Below, in pieces: positions 47,012 through 57,698 of a DNA stretch of 64,000 nucleotides. The translations under genes were made by a program, and so were the position numbers. The number at the start of each line of letters is the position of its first letter. The stretch's first letter is position 1. The notes beneath the pieces were generated by a model. It worked only from the letters and a program-made list of their open reading frames with translations, did no database searches and was not told where the DNA came from. The stretch spans positions 15,229,428 through 15,293,427 of the forward strand of contig JAJEKV010000002.1 in the NCBI GenBank assembly GCA_021234155.1, given 5' to 3'. The stretch comes from Isoetes taiwanensis (Eukaryota > Streptophyta > Lycopodiopsida > Isoetales > Isoetaceae).

Positions 47012-48095
47012 TCACATCCAATGTATCCTAGGGAGAGCTTCAATTTCTTCCATACTAATAGAAAAGTGATGGTGCTACAATGAGCAATATTATGTTATGT
47101 GTGCATCTTATAGATCAGTTGGTCCTAAATGTGTTGGAATCTGTCATTCAAAGTCCTCTAATTGAAGACATGTGTTTGTTGATAAATGATAATATGCTAG
47201 TTGATATAAAATGGTGATGTAGCAAGAAGATAGTCGGTGAAATGTTACTGATTAAAAAGGCGAATCCAAAAAGAAAAAAAAAATTACATAAACGAAAAGA
47301 TAAAAGATAAATCGTTTAAATGCAATTGGATTTAGCGAATTGGGTGTCGGGATTTTGATGGCGGAAGAGAAGCGCAGATGGAATGAAATTGATCCATGTT
47401 GATCAAAAAGGGCACTCGAATTGGATCAGTGAAGAAATATGGTGATTGTATGAGCAAAGTGATTTTATCGTTGAAGGACTCTCGCAAACTTTTATGCGGG
47501 AAGCGTCATACCCAGATCTGGATCCATGAATGGCAGTGCAGTTATAGTATAGGTCATTGTTGTGTGTGAGATTAGAGCGAAAGGTAATTCCGTCTCAAGG
47601 CTTTGGTTTGCAGAATTGTGAAGGTGAAGGTGTTTGTAAAGGTGCTTTTGTGAACTAGTTGCACAAAAGCATAAGGGAGAAGAGTGTAGGAGATTGAGAC
47701 TTGGTTCTATTTAGTTTCAAATCCCAGGGTCAATAGTTTATGTTTCGAATAGTTGTATCAAAGTCAGGTTGAGTAGGATTGGACCTATGGAAATAAATTT
47801 TGCATCAAGTTCTTTTTATTATTGATTTCGGATTTAGGGACTGAAAGGACAGTCAACAGCAGAGTTGATAAATTAAGAGAATCTAATACATCTTGTATAC
47901 AAATAAGAAATGGCCATTTGCATGAAGCTAAAGGATGTGAAAAGCTGGAGTTTTATCATGACTGTGAGGACAAGGTGTATTTGGAAAATGCTTTATACAC
48001 ACCTAGTATCTAGTTCAATCTAATTTTAGGTAGCAAATTTAGTAGATGGAAGGTATAAAAGTAAATTTTGATGCTTGTTGTGAAATAGTGCGTAA
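47012..48095 (+). other. Mostly gene-free; possible Copia protease-region scrap
   Basis: The frame at 47822-48013 ends with a KVYLENALYTPSI word that resembles the 'L.NVLYVPSI' segment between protease and integrase of Copia polyproteins. It is short and flanked by nothing else recognisable, so this is weak. The rest shows no gene. Confidence 0.25.
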
Positions 48096-48104
48096 GGAAA
48101 GGAG

Positions 48105-48180
48105 GTTGCCAAGGCCTTTGCCACTATGCCTCGGGAAAAACTGTGGGTAAGATTGCGACAGCTGGAGGTCCCTAATGATG
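48105..48180 (+). mobile_element. LINE-2 reverse-transcriptase fragment (76 bp)
   Basis: The plus strand encodes VAKAFATMPREKLWVRLRQL and a few more residues, matching the motif A region of the minus-strand LINE-2 (DFAKAFSTVPREKLWARLRQ). Nothing of the element is recognisable on either side. Confidence 0.65.
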
Positions 48181-48861
48181 GTAAATTTTTCCATGTTCTC
48201 ATCATTTGACCTTACAAGGGAAAAAATGAGATCATTTTGGCTACTACTATATGAATGATAACAGAAGGGATTGAAACAAGAGATTGAAAAAGTAATTTTG
48301 GGTCCAAAAACTCTTTTTGTAATAACAACTAGAAATGTATGCCCGGCGATGCTGGGCATTAGCCATGGACACGTAGAATGGATACATGCAATGCAATGCC
48401 TAGGTGGAATGGAATAGATGTTGGTAGAATGTAGTATGATAGAAGGAAATAGGAGGATTGTAATGGATAGGTGGGATGAAATATATAGATCTCATGGAGT
48501 ATGTAGATGGAGTAGAGTACATAGGTTAGCCGATTATGAACTGGAAATTATGGTAGTGGCTTCTTATCTACTTGAGATTTTAGCTTTGGTAAAATTAGTA
48601 TATGTAAGTAAAGTGCAATATCAACATGCGTTATGGGGAGTTGGAACGTGACAAAGATACAAGAATATAGTCTATTTTTAGGTCATGAGAATAATTTGTC
48701 TGCGTCATAAGTAATCTAGAATTTCCATGTCGCACATATATCTAAAAGTCATTTTCAGATGCAAAAATTTGTGTGCAATGTGTTTATCTAACAGATTCAT
48801 TAACTTAAGTCGTTTGACATTTTCTTTTAACATTTTTCTGTCATAAATGATCTTTTTAAAA

Positions 48862-50031
48862 AATTGCAAAATCTACATAGAGAATAGGAATGCATGATAT
48901 GAGTGCACTTTAGCACATTTTGAATTAACAACATAGAACAAAGTACACAAATGCAACATAGATCAACAACTATAAACACCTGCTTATGTTGTATGACACC
49001 ACAAAAACGTTTGAAAATTTCACTGAGATCGAAATGTACCCATAGACTGCAAATTGACTACAAAACAGCTTCCAAACCAAATTTCCTGATATTTTTCTAG
49101 CTCGAATTGCAAAACCTATATAGAGACAACTCCATCAATAGGAACACATGATATGAGTGCACTTTAGCGCATATTGAATTAATAGCATGGAACAAAGTAC
49201 ACCAATGAATAGAATAGAATAGAATAGTTTTTTTAACGTCCACGAAGACCAATAGGTCATGGGACCCATACAATGGGCTAGTACAATCATTACTACTAGG
49301 ATTAAAAAACCCCTGCCTCGAAAGGTTTTCAAGGGAAAAACCTTTGCAGTAATGATGATACTAGACAAGCTTAGATAATGACTACTGAGGGCTCAGTAAT
49401 TGCAGACGTTTATCTAGAACCTCAAGTATGTATAATGCCAAGTCATGCCGCAGGATGGTCTTGAGAAGTTGTGGAAGCGTGGAATGGAATGTTAAGATCG
49501 AAAAATGATTCCTACTATTTCAAAAGCGGGGGCAACTTCGTAAGAGTATGGCTTTCATCTTCAATAACACAGAATCGGCAAATGGGCATATAGTCTCGCT
49601 TCTCGCGGCAATTGCGGCCGCTCCCATCTACCTGTCTCAATCCGTAGCCTGTGGGACCCCGTGCAAGATAGATCAACAACTATAAACACCTGCTTATGTT
49701 GTATGACACCACAAAAATGTTTGAAGCACTGAGATCAAATTGTACCTATAGACTGCAAATTGACTACAAAGCGGCTTTCAAACCAAGTTTTCTGATATTT
49801 TTCTAGCTGGAATTGCAAAATCTATATAGAGACAGCTCCATCAATAGGAATGCATGATGTGAGTGCACTTTAGCGCATGTTGAATTAACATAGAACAAAG
49901 TACACCAATGCAAGGTATATCAACAACTATAAACACATGCTTATGTTGTATGACACCACGAAAATGTTTGAAGATTCCACAGAGACCTAAATGTACCTAT
50001 AGACTGCAAATTGACTACAAAGCGGCTACTC
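48862..50031. repeat. Tandem array, unit about 248 bp, split by a LINE-2 insertion
   Basis: Units start at GATCAACAACTATAAACACC: 48961, 49671 and (as TATCAACAAC) about 49917. A partial unit precedes from about 48862. Each holds GCTTATGTTGTATGACACCA, ATAGACTGCAAATTGACTAC and GTGCACTTTAGCGCAT. The first full unit ends at 49207 with ACACCAATG and resumes after 49662 with GCAAGATAGATC, so the insertion point is exact to a base or two. Confidence 0.8.
49208..49662 (-). mobile_element. LINE-2-related 3' end with ATTCT-repeat tail
   Basis: Read on the minus strand from 49662, the insert encodes a C-terminal segment with PICRFCVIEDESHTL, similar to CCQMGAIEDECHNL of the copy near 59990, then a 3' UTR ending CTTCGTGGACGTTAAAA and (ATTCT)n. 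It interrupts the tandem array. Its exact borders make it the best definition of the 3' end of this LINE family in the window. Confidence 0.6.
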
Positions 50032-50982
50032 CACATGTCAAGGAAAGTGCGACCTCTCCACTCTTCACAAGCAAGAATCTTCCACCTTTGAAACTCCTCC
50101 ATAAATGTAGAACCGTCCACAATTCCTCTCACCATAATTTCATCTACTTCTTGGTGCATTCCATAGAACTCTACCAACTCTTTTGCTTCAGACAATCCAT
50201 ACTGCTTCACTTGCTTGAAAGATGAAGGCAAGTTAATAGGAGCTAAAACCTGTATATTTGAAAGTATACATGTCACTTCAGACTCCTCCTCCGCTTTCTA
50301 ATTTCTTCAATAAGACTTGTTGCAAAAGCTTCTTGGAACTTATGGCCTTCCTCCCTATACGAACCATCAAGTGACCTTATCAATTCCCTTTCACTAACGC
50401 CCTCAATTAATGAATAAGGCCATTCTTTCGTCCTCCATGTGATATCAAAGAGTATGATCTACTTTCAACAAGAAAGCTATTCAAGTCAATCTCACTGCAA
50501 AGATAATGTTGTTGAATGCTAGCTATTGTCTCTTGTAAAAGCCCCACAAGAGCGATGTCCACTATTTTGGCTTGAAATTCACAGTTTAACTCGTTCATTA
50601 GACCGAGAATGTCACCAAGAAAGTGTAGAACATAGATATTCTTGAAGTCCCAAAGCTAACCATACAACCTGTTTTTTTTTTTTCCTGCTAAACAATTCCA
50701 AAACAAGCTCTAAACACGCTCAAGTGCTGCAAGGTGCATTGTCCTGTTTGAGCTATGAGGAAAAAAGGATGCCACTTTGTTCACCAATTTATCTATTTAT
50801 AAGCAAAGATCCCTGCACAAATCATCCTTAAAAACATCTTCAACACATAAGTTTGCATGATGAGCAACACAATGGATTGAGGACATGAAAGGATTAAGAG
50901 CCTTCAAACGAACTCCAACCCCAGTTCTACTCCCGGCCATTGTATTACAGCCATCTGACCCAAAACCCACAAGACGCTGCAT
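50032..50982 (-). pseudogene. hAT-like transposase remnant (ZMYM/KIAA1586-like)
   Basis: From 50982 downward the minus strand reads GFGSDGCNTMAGSRTGVGVR, then NPFMSSIHCVAHHANLC: the catalytic 'GSDGA..M.G...GV...L' and 'HC.AH...L' blocks of hAT-type transposases. Weaker segments follow at 50598-50407 (MNELNCEFQAKIVDI), about 50400-50281 and 50276-50035 (NLPSSFKQVKQYGL). These correspond to the helical insertion and C-terminal parts of animal KIAA1586/ZMYM-like domesticated transposases. Stops and frame changes separate them. No terminal inverted repeats were located. Confidence 0.6.
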
Positions 50983-51139
50983 GTCCAGACCCCCACCTTT
51001 TCAAGGTGCTTTTAGCCTAATGCAATTAAGAAAATGAGGTGCTTTTTTACACTCCAAACACAAATTAAAACAAGATAAGTGCAGAATAAACTACTAGGTT
51101 ACATCGTATTGTCTTCATTTCACTAAATGCCCTAGAGCT

Positions 51140-52399
51140 ATGGAGAGAAGACGCCAGATAGCGATCGGTGTGATGGTCCTAGAGATTTTAGTAGTGACAG
51201 CGGTAATCGCCCGGGTTCCATACACTAAAATCGATTGGGATGCCTACATGTCTCAGGTATCTGGTTTTTTAGGAGGAAACAGAAACTATGCCGAACTTGA
51301 AGGTGATACAGGACCCTTGGTTTACCCAGCAGGCTTTCTCTACATTTATTCCGGTATTGGGTATCTTACAAAAGGTGCAGTCTTTCCTGCTCAAGTAGTT
51401 TTTGGGATCTTATACATTGTCAATCTGTCCATTGTGCTCTTGATCTACTATCGAACTCGTGTATTACCTTGGTGGACATTTGTTCTGTTATGCCTCTCCA
51501 AGAGAGTGCATTCTATTTTTGTCCTTCGTTTGTTTAATGACTGTGTGGCTTCAACACTTGCTCATGCCTCTATTGCATTGTTTCAAAGCCGCCATTGGTA
51601 CGCTGGCCTAATAGTTTTCAGTTTGGGAGTTTCTGTGAAGATGAATGTGTTATTATATGCACCCCCTTTGTTGCTTTTGCTATTGAAGGCTCTCCCACTT
51701 GGAGGTGTTTTGCTAGCACTTTCTTTGGCAGCAATAGTTCAGGTTCTATTAGGTTTGCCCTTTCTGAGTTCATATCCATTGGCATATATGTCAAAGGCAT
51801 TTGATCTGGGTAGGAAATTCATCCATTTCTGGTCTGTAAACTTCAAGTTTGTTCCAGAGGCAGTGTTCCTTTCTAGGCCGTTTGCAATTCTCCTCTTAGT
51901 TATCCATCTCAGCCTTCTGTTTGTCTTTGCACAGTATAAGTGGTGCAAACATGAAACAGGTATTATGAAAGCTACTGGGTTAATAAGAAAGACAGATTTT
52001 GCTGAAGATAACAGTGGGGAAAAGATGAGAATGCATCAACTAGCACCCAAGAATACTATTTGGAGCATAAATGAACGTCAATATTTATGGCCAGAACATG
52101 TAGTCACAGTTTTGTTTACTGGAAACTTCATTGGAGTTGTGTGCGCACGATCTTTGCATTATCAATTCTATTCATGGTACTTTCACAGTTTACCCTTCCT
52201 TCTATGGAAGACTCCATATGCAATGGCTCTAAAGTTGTTGCTGTTTGCGGCTATAGAAGTCTGCTGGAACATATACCCGTCAAATAGTTTCTCATCTTTG
52301 GCTCTTCTCATCTGCCATCTCGTTTTACTTTGGGGTCTGTGGCGTGCTTCTCCAGAAAAGCCTTACACATCTCAAAACATCCCAAAGAAATCCACATGA
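51140..52399 (+). CDS. ALG3: ALG3, dolichyl-P-Man:Man5GlcNAc2-PP-dolichol alpha-1,3-mannosyltransferase
   Basis: ALG3 adds the first mannose to the lipid-linked oligosaccharide on the lumenal side of the ER, using dolichyl-phosphate mannose. The 419-residue frame has the family hallmarks: YTKIDWDAYMSQV near residue 28, GDTGPLVYPAGF near 55, SKRVHSIFVLRLFNDC near 119, SVKMNVLLYAPP near 161, FIHFWSVNFKFVPEA near 229, and HYQFYSWYFHSLPFLLW near 342. Many hydrophobic segments fit a multi-pass ER protein. Length is close to the plant norm, with an N-terminus about 20 residues shorter than the Arabidopsis protein as I remember it; the first membrane helix is kept. No intron interrupts it, so it may be an ancestral intronless gene or a retrocopy that kept its frame. 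It converges on the gene at 52957-53920. Confidence 0.95.
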   Translation: MERRRQIAIGVMVLEILVVTAVIARVPYTKIDWDAYMSQVSGFLGGNRNYAELEGDTGPLVYPAGFLYIYSGIGYLTKGAVFPAQVVFGILYIVNLSIVLLIYYRTRVLPWWTFVLLCLSKRVHSIFVLRLFNDCVASTLAHASIALFQSRHWYAGLIVFSLGVSVKMNVLLYAPPLLLLLLKALPLGGVLLALSLAAIVQVLLGLPFLSSYPLAYMSKAFDLGRKFIHFWSVNFKFVPEAVFLSRPFAILLLVIHLSLLFVFAQYKWCKHETGIMKATGLIRKTDFAEDNSGEKMRMHQLAPKNTIWSINERQYLWPEHVVTVLFTGNFIGVVCARSLHYQFYSWYFHSLPFLLWKTPYAMALKLLLFAAIEVCWNIYPSNSFSSLALLICHLVLLWGLWRASPEKPYTSQNIPKKST

Positions 52400-52956
52400 T
52401 CTAGATGTGATTGGATTGTTTGTGCTCAAAGGAACATGCAGATTAAAGTTGCTTCAAGAGTAAGGCAACCTCTGATTTGTTCATAACTGACATCTTAAGC
52501 ATGTTTTCATTCTCAATTAGACCTCAGCAACTATGAAATTTTGGACTAACCTCTTAAGCAAGTTAAAATTAGCATTCAAGTTAAGATAACAAGTTTCATG
52601 CAATAGAGGCCCACTTACATATCTAAAAACGTTGTGTTTTTTCGCACCATTATTGGTTTGCTATTCACAGGATTGAAGTTTTAAAAAAGAATTTATAACT
52701 GGTTTAAGTGTTGTTTCAAATGTAATTTATCAGGAAATTTCTCCTCTAGTCAATCGCAACCATTAAACATCATGACTGACCACTTCCTCCGCCTTAGAGA
52801 AAAGGTTGATCACTTTACACGTCCAATCTAAGTTTTGTCAAAGGGGCAACATAGAACCAACAACAGCTTTGAAGAATACACAGATTGCAACTTCACATAT
52901 AGTACTATGCAATCGAGTGGGAATTTCATCAAGCACAATAATTAATTTGCACAGAA
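52400..52956. other. Intergenic region between two convergent genes
   Basis: AT-rich; presumably holds both 3' UTRs. I see no clear terminator or poly(A) tract marking a retrocopy end of ALG3. Confidence 0.4.
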
Positions 52957-53920
52957 TTATGTGTCAAAACCAGAGTACACTCCCCGGTCTCTCAATAAAC
53001 GCTTTTCTTCTTCAACATAATTTTTTCCTCTGCTAGCTTGCCCAAGGTTCCTTTTCCTTTTCTCTTTTTGTGCAAAAGAAATTGCTCTTTGTTCGGCTAT
53101 CGCATCCCGCCTCTGTTGTTTGACGTAGTTGCGTTCTTCAATAGCTTGTGTTGCTGCCTGTAACAAGCCAAACATGTTCCTTACATTATCCTGTCAACTA
53201 TGCATGGCATCCAGAAGTTAACGTCAACAAACATATTCCCTATTATTCATATAACAAAGCTTTTTTGCATAACACCATGTCCAGCATTATACTCAGATTC
53301 TGTTTACTTTCTGTCCCTTGCAAGTCTAACCTTTGGAAATCCGATATATTTAGAATAATCACTTAGTTGTGTTTTCTTATCTAGCATTTCTGAATGATAT
53401 AGTTCCATATGATTTTCTAAGGTTTGAGATTGCACAGTCTGCAAAAATGCTGTTTGAGTTTGCATAGTCTGTATTGCCTTACCGAAGCCGCAGCATCATT
53501 AACTATTGTCCGATTACGTTCCCGCTCCTCAAAATCCTCATCATCTTTATGCTCCCCATCCCATTTGCGTTTACCACTGGACCAAGACCAATCCAAATTA
53601 GTTTCTTCATTGCGTCGAGGAGGTGGTACATACAATACTGAAGGGCCTCCAGTATAACCATGTCTGCTCAATGCCTCATAATCTACAGTGTTCTTCTTAC
53701 TTTCTACCTCACCAGTGTCATTTGCATCTATACAACGAAGCAATAAATCCATATCAACAAAGATCACAATCCATCACTTATCTAACTTAGAAGCAAAGAA
53801 AGAAAAGTTACCTGGGGCATCTTCACTTTTATTGCAGGAGGAATCACCATCACCATCATCGCTACTTTCATCTGACGAGATGGCAGTCAAAGGGTCCATG
53901 ACCTTCCATGGATGTGCCAT
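52957..53920 (-). CDS. Conserved plant protein of unknown function, three exons
   Basis: Minus-strand exons are 53920-53812, 53727-53483 and 53157-52957 with GT-AG borders and matching phases, giving 184 residues. The start is the ATG giving MAHPWKVMDPLTAISSDESS. An acidic Ser/Asp stretch follows to about residue 36. Exon 2 carries DYEALSRHGYTGGPSVLYVP then PPPRR, a WSWSSGKRKWDG segment and acidic/basic runs. Exon 3 is a charged helix ending RKRNLGQASRGKNYVEEEKR, then RLLRDRGVYSGFD at the C-terminus. The mix of acidic and basic low-complexity with conserved blocks suggests a nuclear protein, perhaps RNA-related. I do not know its function. The frame is intact. Confidence 0.75.
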
Positions 53921-56900
53921 GGTTACTGTTCCTTATAAGCAAGTGGGTCTGGAAACAGAACCGAGGTTTCTACCTAAGTTTACTGCAAATATGAGAAGCT
54001 AGAATGTCATAAAAAAGGAAGTTTGCAACTGCGTCAACACAATGCATTACACTATCAAATTAACATGGATGCAAATACATCACATCTACCAAAAGGACTG
54101 TAGGGTGAGAAGTTTTATCTACCAATCCAGCAATTCTAGTTAATGCTTAATCCTACGTAGAAGGTCAAATTACTATCCCACAAAATAAAATGCTGATGAA
54201 ACTGGTTTTTCCCTAAACGTAACATACAGCACATTTTAAATTAGAACCTGCAAGGGATTGGAATGTCCACAATGGAAGAACCAATATGCGATGGCAGAAG
54301 ACATACAATATTAATACAGCTTTCTGTTGGATTGCACTCGCCGAGCTTTGGAGTTAGCCGTGGCATGTTAACATCCTTCTTGCTCCCGCATGATGTTTTT
54401 TTTCCTACCCTAAATCTCCTGTTACGAATTTCTATCGTTCAGATATTTAGCGCTTAAGAAATTATATCAAATCAAAATATTCGTATTTGTATGCCCCCAA
54501 TTTGTTATAAAAATACCGTGTATTTATATAATGTGCAAAACGCAACCTTTCCTTATTTCGTAAACCACGGGCAGTAAAAAATTCCTCGATTTTTTGCTAT
54601 TTGGTAATTTTTGCACTGAGTTTTCTAGGCGGCGCCGCTTTCAATGCCGCCACGAGTTTACAGCAGCATTAAAATACACTTGCTCAATCGTATTAAATTT
54701 CAGTGTTACAGATATTTCACTATTTCAAATCAAAGATCAAGATCAATGATTAGAATACACGGCTGGTTACTGTGGTCTTTTGTAAGATCATCTGCTTCCT
54801 TTAGGCATCCACACATAGCAGAGCATGTACAGAATATATTGCCGCAGTAATTGAGCAGACCCACGCCTGCATCATCTTCCATTTTGAGCTCTGTTCAGTG
54901 ATTTGTGACGGGATTACAAAATAAATTATCCCCTTCTAAAACAAAGCATAGGTTCAGAGGCCGCAACGACGTGTATGGCCTCATAAGCAGGAAAGGCAGA
55001 AATGCAAAGCTTGCCGATACTCTGGAAGCTTGCCATAGCTGAGGTCGAAAAGGAGAAAAGTAAAAAATAAAATAAAATACCTTTTTTTTTTGTTTCCAGT
55101 AATTTTGACGGCCGATGGCTTAGGAAGCCGCTGCAAGAAACCCGCAGCGGCGGTGCTGCTCGCGGCTAACACTGCTCGCGACGGCACCGCTGCCAGTTTC
55201 CCACCGGAAACCCCTCCAACTAGGCGGTTCCCTAGCACTTTCTAGCATGATTTTTTGCAAATATGCCTAATACGTGCTTTGCCTATGGATTTCATGCAAG
55301 CCGGTTCTGGCCAACGCGGAGATGTTCATCGTTTGCGAGATCTTCAAGTTTGCAACTTATAGACCATGTTCATTCTTTTCTTTTTTTGAGGGTGGAAGAT
55401 TTTCTTTTGTTATGGATGGCCTTGTCCTTGAGTTGAATACAATATGAGTTGAATACAATATGGTATTTGGGTCACTATTTATGTCTATCTGTGAATGTCG
55501 TGTTGCCACGTGGCCTTCCCCTCCATTGCAGAATGGTATTTGGGTCTACCATTCTGCGTTTCCGGTTTCCAGCCGGTTAACAATGGGCAGAGCAAGTCCG
55601 TTATTTCCTTTTTTTTTTTTTTTTTTTTTCTTTCGATAGGGCCATAGCTTGAATCCGGCTTTGTTATAGCTTGAATCCGGCTTTGTTATAACCTATTATA
55701 GCTTGTATACTCTGTGAAAATGGCTGTAGCTGTAGCTTGCTTACAAAGGACGAGTTTTTGCACCAATAGACCCATCCAATCCATCATGGTACCTGCATCA
55801 TTTCATTCAAGCAATCAAATCTTTCATTCCGGCATCTTCCTTCTCTAGATCTGCATTTTTCAGCCCAGTTAAACTCCCTCCTGCATTTTTAGCCTCAATC
55901 CCGCTCACCAAAACGATGTTTACTCTAAAATCCGGTCCCAAAATCATTATATTCTCTTCTGATTGCCCAAAAACATTATATTCTCTCCTGATTTAGGTCG
56001 GTACCTCTGCAACAAAATCCGTGGAATGGCTATTTAGCCCAAACGACTTTGAAATTGAAGCTATGGCTATGGCTGCATGCAGCTACAGTAAGCACGAGAA
56101 ATCCCAATTTTTGTGCGAAAATCTGTCATAAGAGCAGAACTTTCCTGCCCCTTCTTCTACTTTGCTAGTTCTTGCTAATACTGCTAGTTGTGAACCAGCG
56201 TCAAAACCTGAAGCACCATAAGAAGCAAAGAAAAACTAAACAGCCAAGCATTTGCAGCATAAAAATCGCAGAGCAAGAAGCTTCCATAGCCAAAATACAC
56301 TGCAACAGCGCCATACAGTGCCATAGCTGCCATAGCCGCCAAAATAGCTCCCCAAATACCATATTGTGGCTTCAAGGCATATGGTCCTGCATTCCGGCAT
56401 GGCCGGTGACCCGCTCCCGGCTAATGCCGGTCGCAGGGCCCCACCGGTCCATGCCGGAATGTTAACTGTTAACAGGAAGGAAATTAAACTCCCAAAGATC
56501 TTCCCTGTTAACGAAAATCATAACTAGGAAAGATGCAAACGGAAATCTTAGCTAGGAACCATACCGATCTTTAACCTAGAAACCACAGAACTCCTGGGTG
56601 ATAGCAAGAGCGCCAAACCTAAGAAAATCTCTACCGAAATCCTAAACATTGCTTTGCTTTACAAAAAACTCAGAGCAAGAAGCTATGTTGCCCTGTTGTA
56701 GCCAAGATCCTTCGCATCGCCGCCATAGCTGTCACTCAAAAGCCTACATAAATACCAAATAGTGCAATTCTATTCTGCTGCGTATTTTAATTGTCCCAAA
56801 TGTCTCCTGTCCACAACACGAAATAAAAGCTGGCCAAATTTAACTAGCAAGTAAACAACAACTTTATTCAAAATTTGCATTCATAAAATGTTCAAGATAA

Positions 56901-57437
56901 CCCATGCCTCCTAGGTTTCTGCCTGATTTTCTTCAGGATTTAAATCTCAGCAAATAATGAACAAATTACCTTCTTTTCATTAGATGTTCATGTTTTGGTA
57001 TGTGGAGGTCATGGAATCTTCGCAAAGTATCTTAAAAACCCTAGTTCAAATGGATCTTCGTAGTACCTAGAATTATGTACTTTATAGATCCTGGGTCAGC
57101 TCAAAACTACTCAAAACTGTGGCTTGACGTCATCAACGAGTACGTGTGGTTAAACATCTTAAAATTCTTTGACCAAATACTTGATGTTCATGCCTAATAT
57201 ATGCTTGCTTGTCCTTCTAGCTAATATGTTATATTCTTCATAAAGAAAAGTGACATGAAACCTTCGAAAAAGTAAAAGATGTGCACAAGGATACCATGAG
57301 CTCAAGCAAAAATGGCACCAACCTAAAAGTACAAATTCCTACCAACCAAAGTTTATTTTAAGATGGAGAACAACATGAGGCAATGAAGCAACATAACGTG
57401 GGGCAAAGAAGCAACACTAGATAACAGAAGGAGAAGC
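53921..57437. other. Gene-free stretch with GC-rich hairpins
   Basis: No supportable gene. A GC-rich patch at about 55100-55215 has GCCGCTGC...GCAGCGGC and CGGTGCTGCTCGCGG...CTCGCGACGGCACCG inverted pairs. A T-run lies at 55610-55629, followed by a tandem GCTTGAATCCGGCTTTGTTA pair at 55648-55690. The words GCCATAGCTGCCATAGCCGCC-like appear near 56318-56339. A minus-strand frame at 54981-55238 spans the GC-rich patch but has no recognisable domain. Confidence 0.4.
56390..56461. repeat. Hairpin of about 72 bp
   Basis: CATTCCGGCATGG-CCGGTG pairs with CACCGGTCCATGCCGGAATG (one bulge), with CCGG-rich loop sequence. GTTAACTGTTAAC follows at once. Probably a small foldback. Confidence 0.7.
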
Positions 57438-57698
57438 ATGATAAAGATATTTGCAATATACATGCTTATGATGCTAATAATATCATGGAGAGTTGATGGA
57501 CAATGCAATGATATCATGACGGCATGTGAAGATGCAATTTCATCTGGAAGCTCTCCTTCATCTGATTGTTGTAAGGCCTTAAAAGATCTACGTGCAAAAG
57601 GTGCAGAACAAGTATGTGAATGTGCCCAGCAATCTGACGATGTCGCCAATGTTCGTAATGCAGCTGAAGCTTGTGGCATTGATGATCCTTCTTGTTAA
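57438..57698 (+). CDS. Secreted eight-cysteine protein, nsLTP-like
   Basis: The 86-residue frame starts with a hydrophobic signal peptide (about residues 1-22). The mature part has eight cysteines at residues 23, 30, 44, 45, 60, 62, 79 and 86, i.e. the C-C-CC-CxC-C-C order of non-specific lipid-transfer proteins and relatives. Spacing is 6-13-0-14-1-16-6; the short gap between the sixth and seventh cysteines and the longer one after CC are unusual for type 1 or type 2 nsLTPs. Glu is the residue between the CxC cysteines. Such proteins bind lipids in the apoplast, or act in defence or pollen development. The single exon is intact; no neighbour helps to assign a role. Confidence 0.75.
   Translation: MIKIFAIYMLMMLIISWRVDGQCNDIMTACEDAISSGSSPSSDCCKALKDLRAKGAEQVCECAQQSDDVANVRNAAEACGIDDPSC

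Noticed and set aside
54981-55238. 85-residue minus-strand frame starting with an Ala/Ser-rich stretch like a transit peptide
   Set aside because: The Ala/Arg/Ser content follows from the GC-rich hairpin patch; no continuing exon found.
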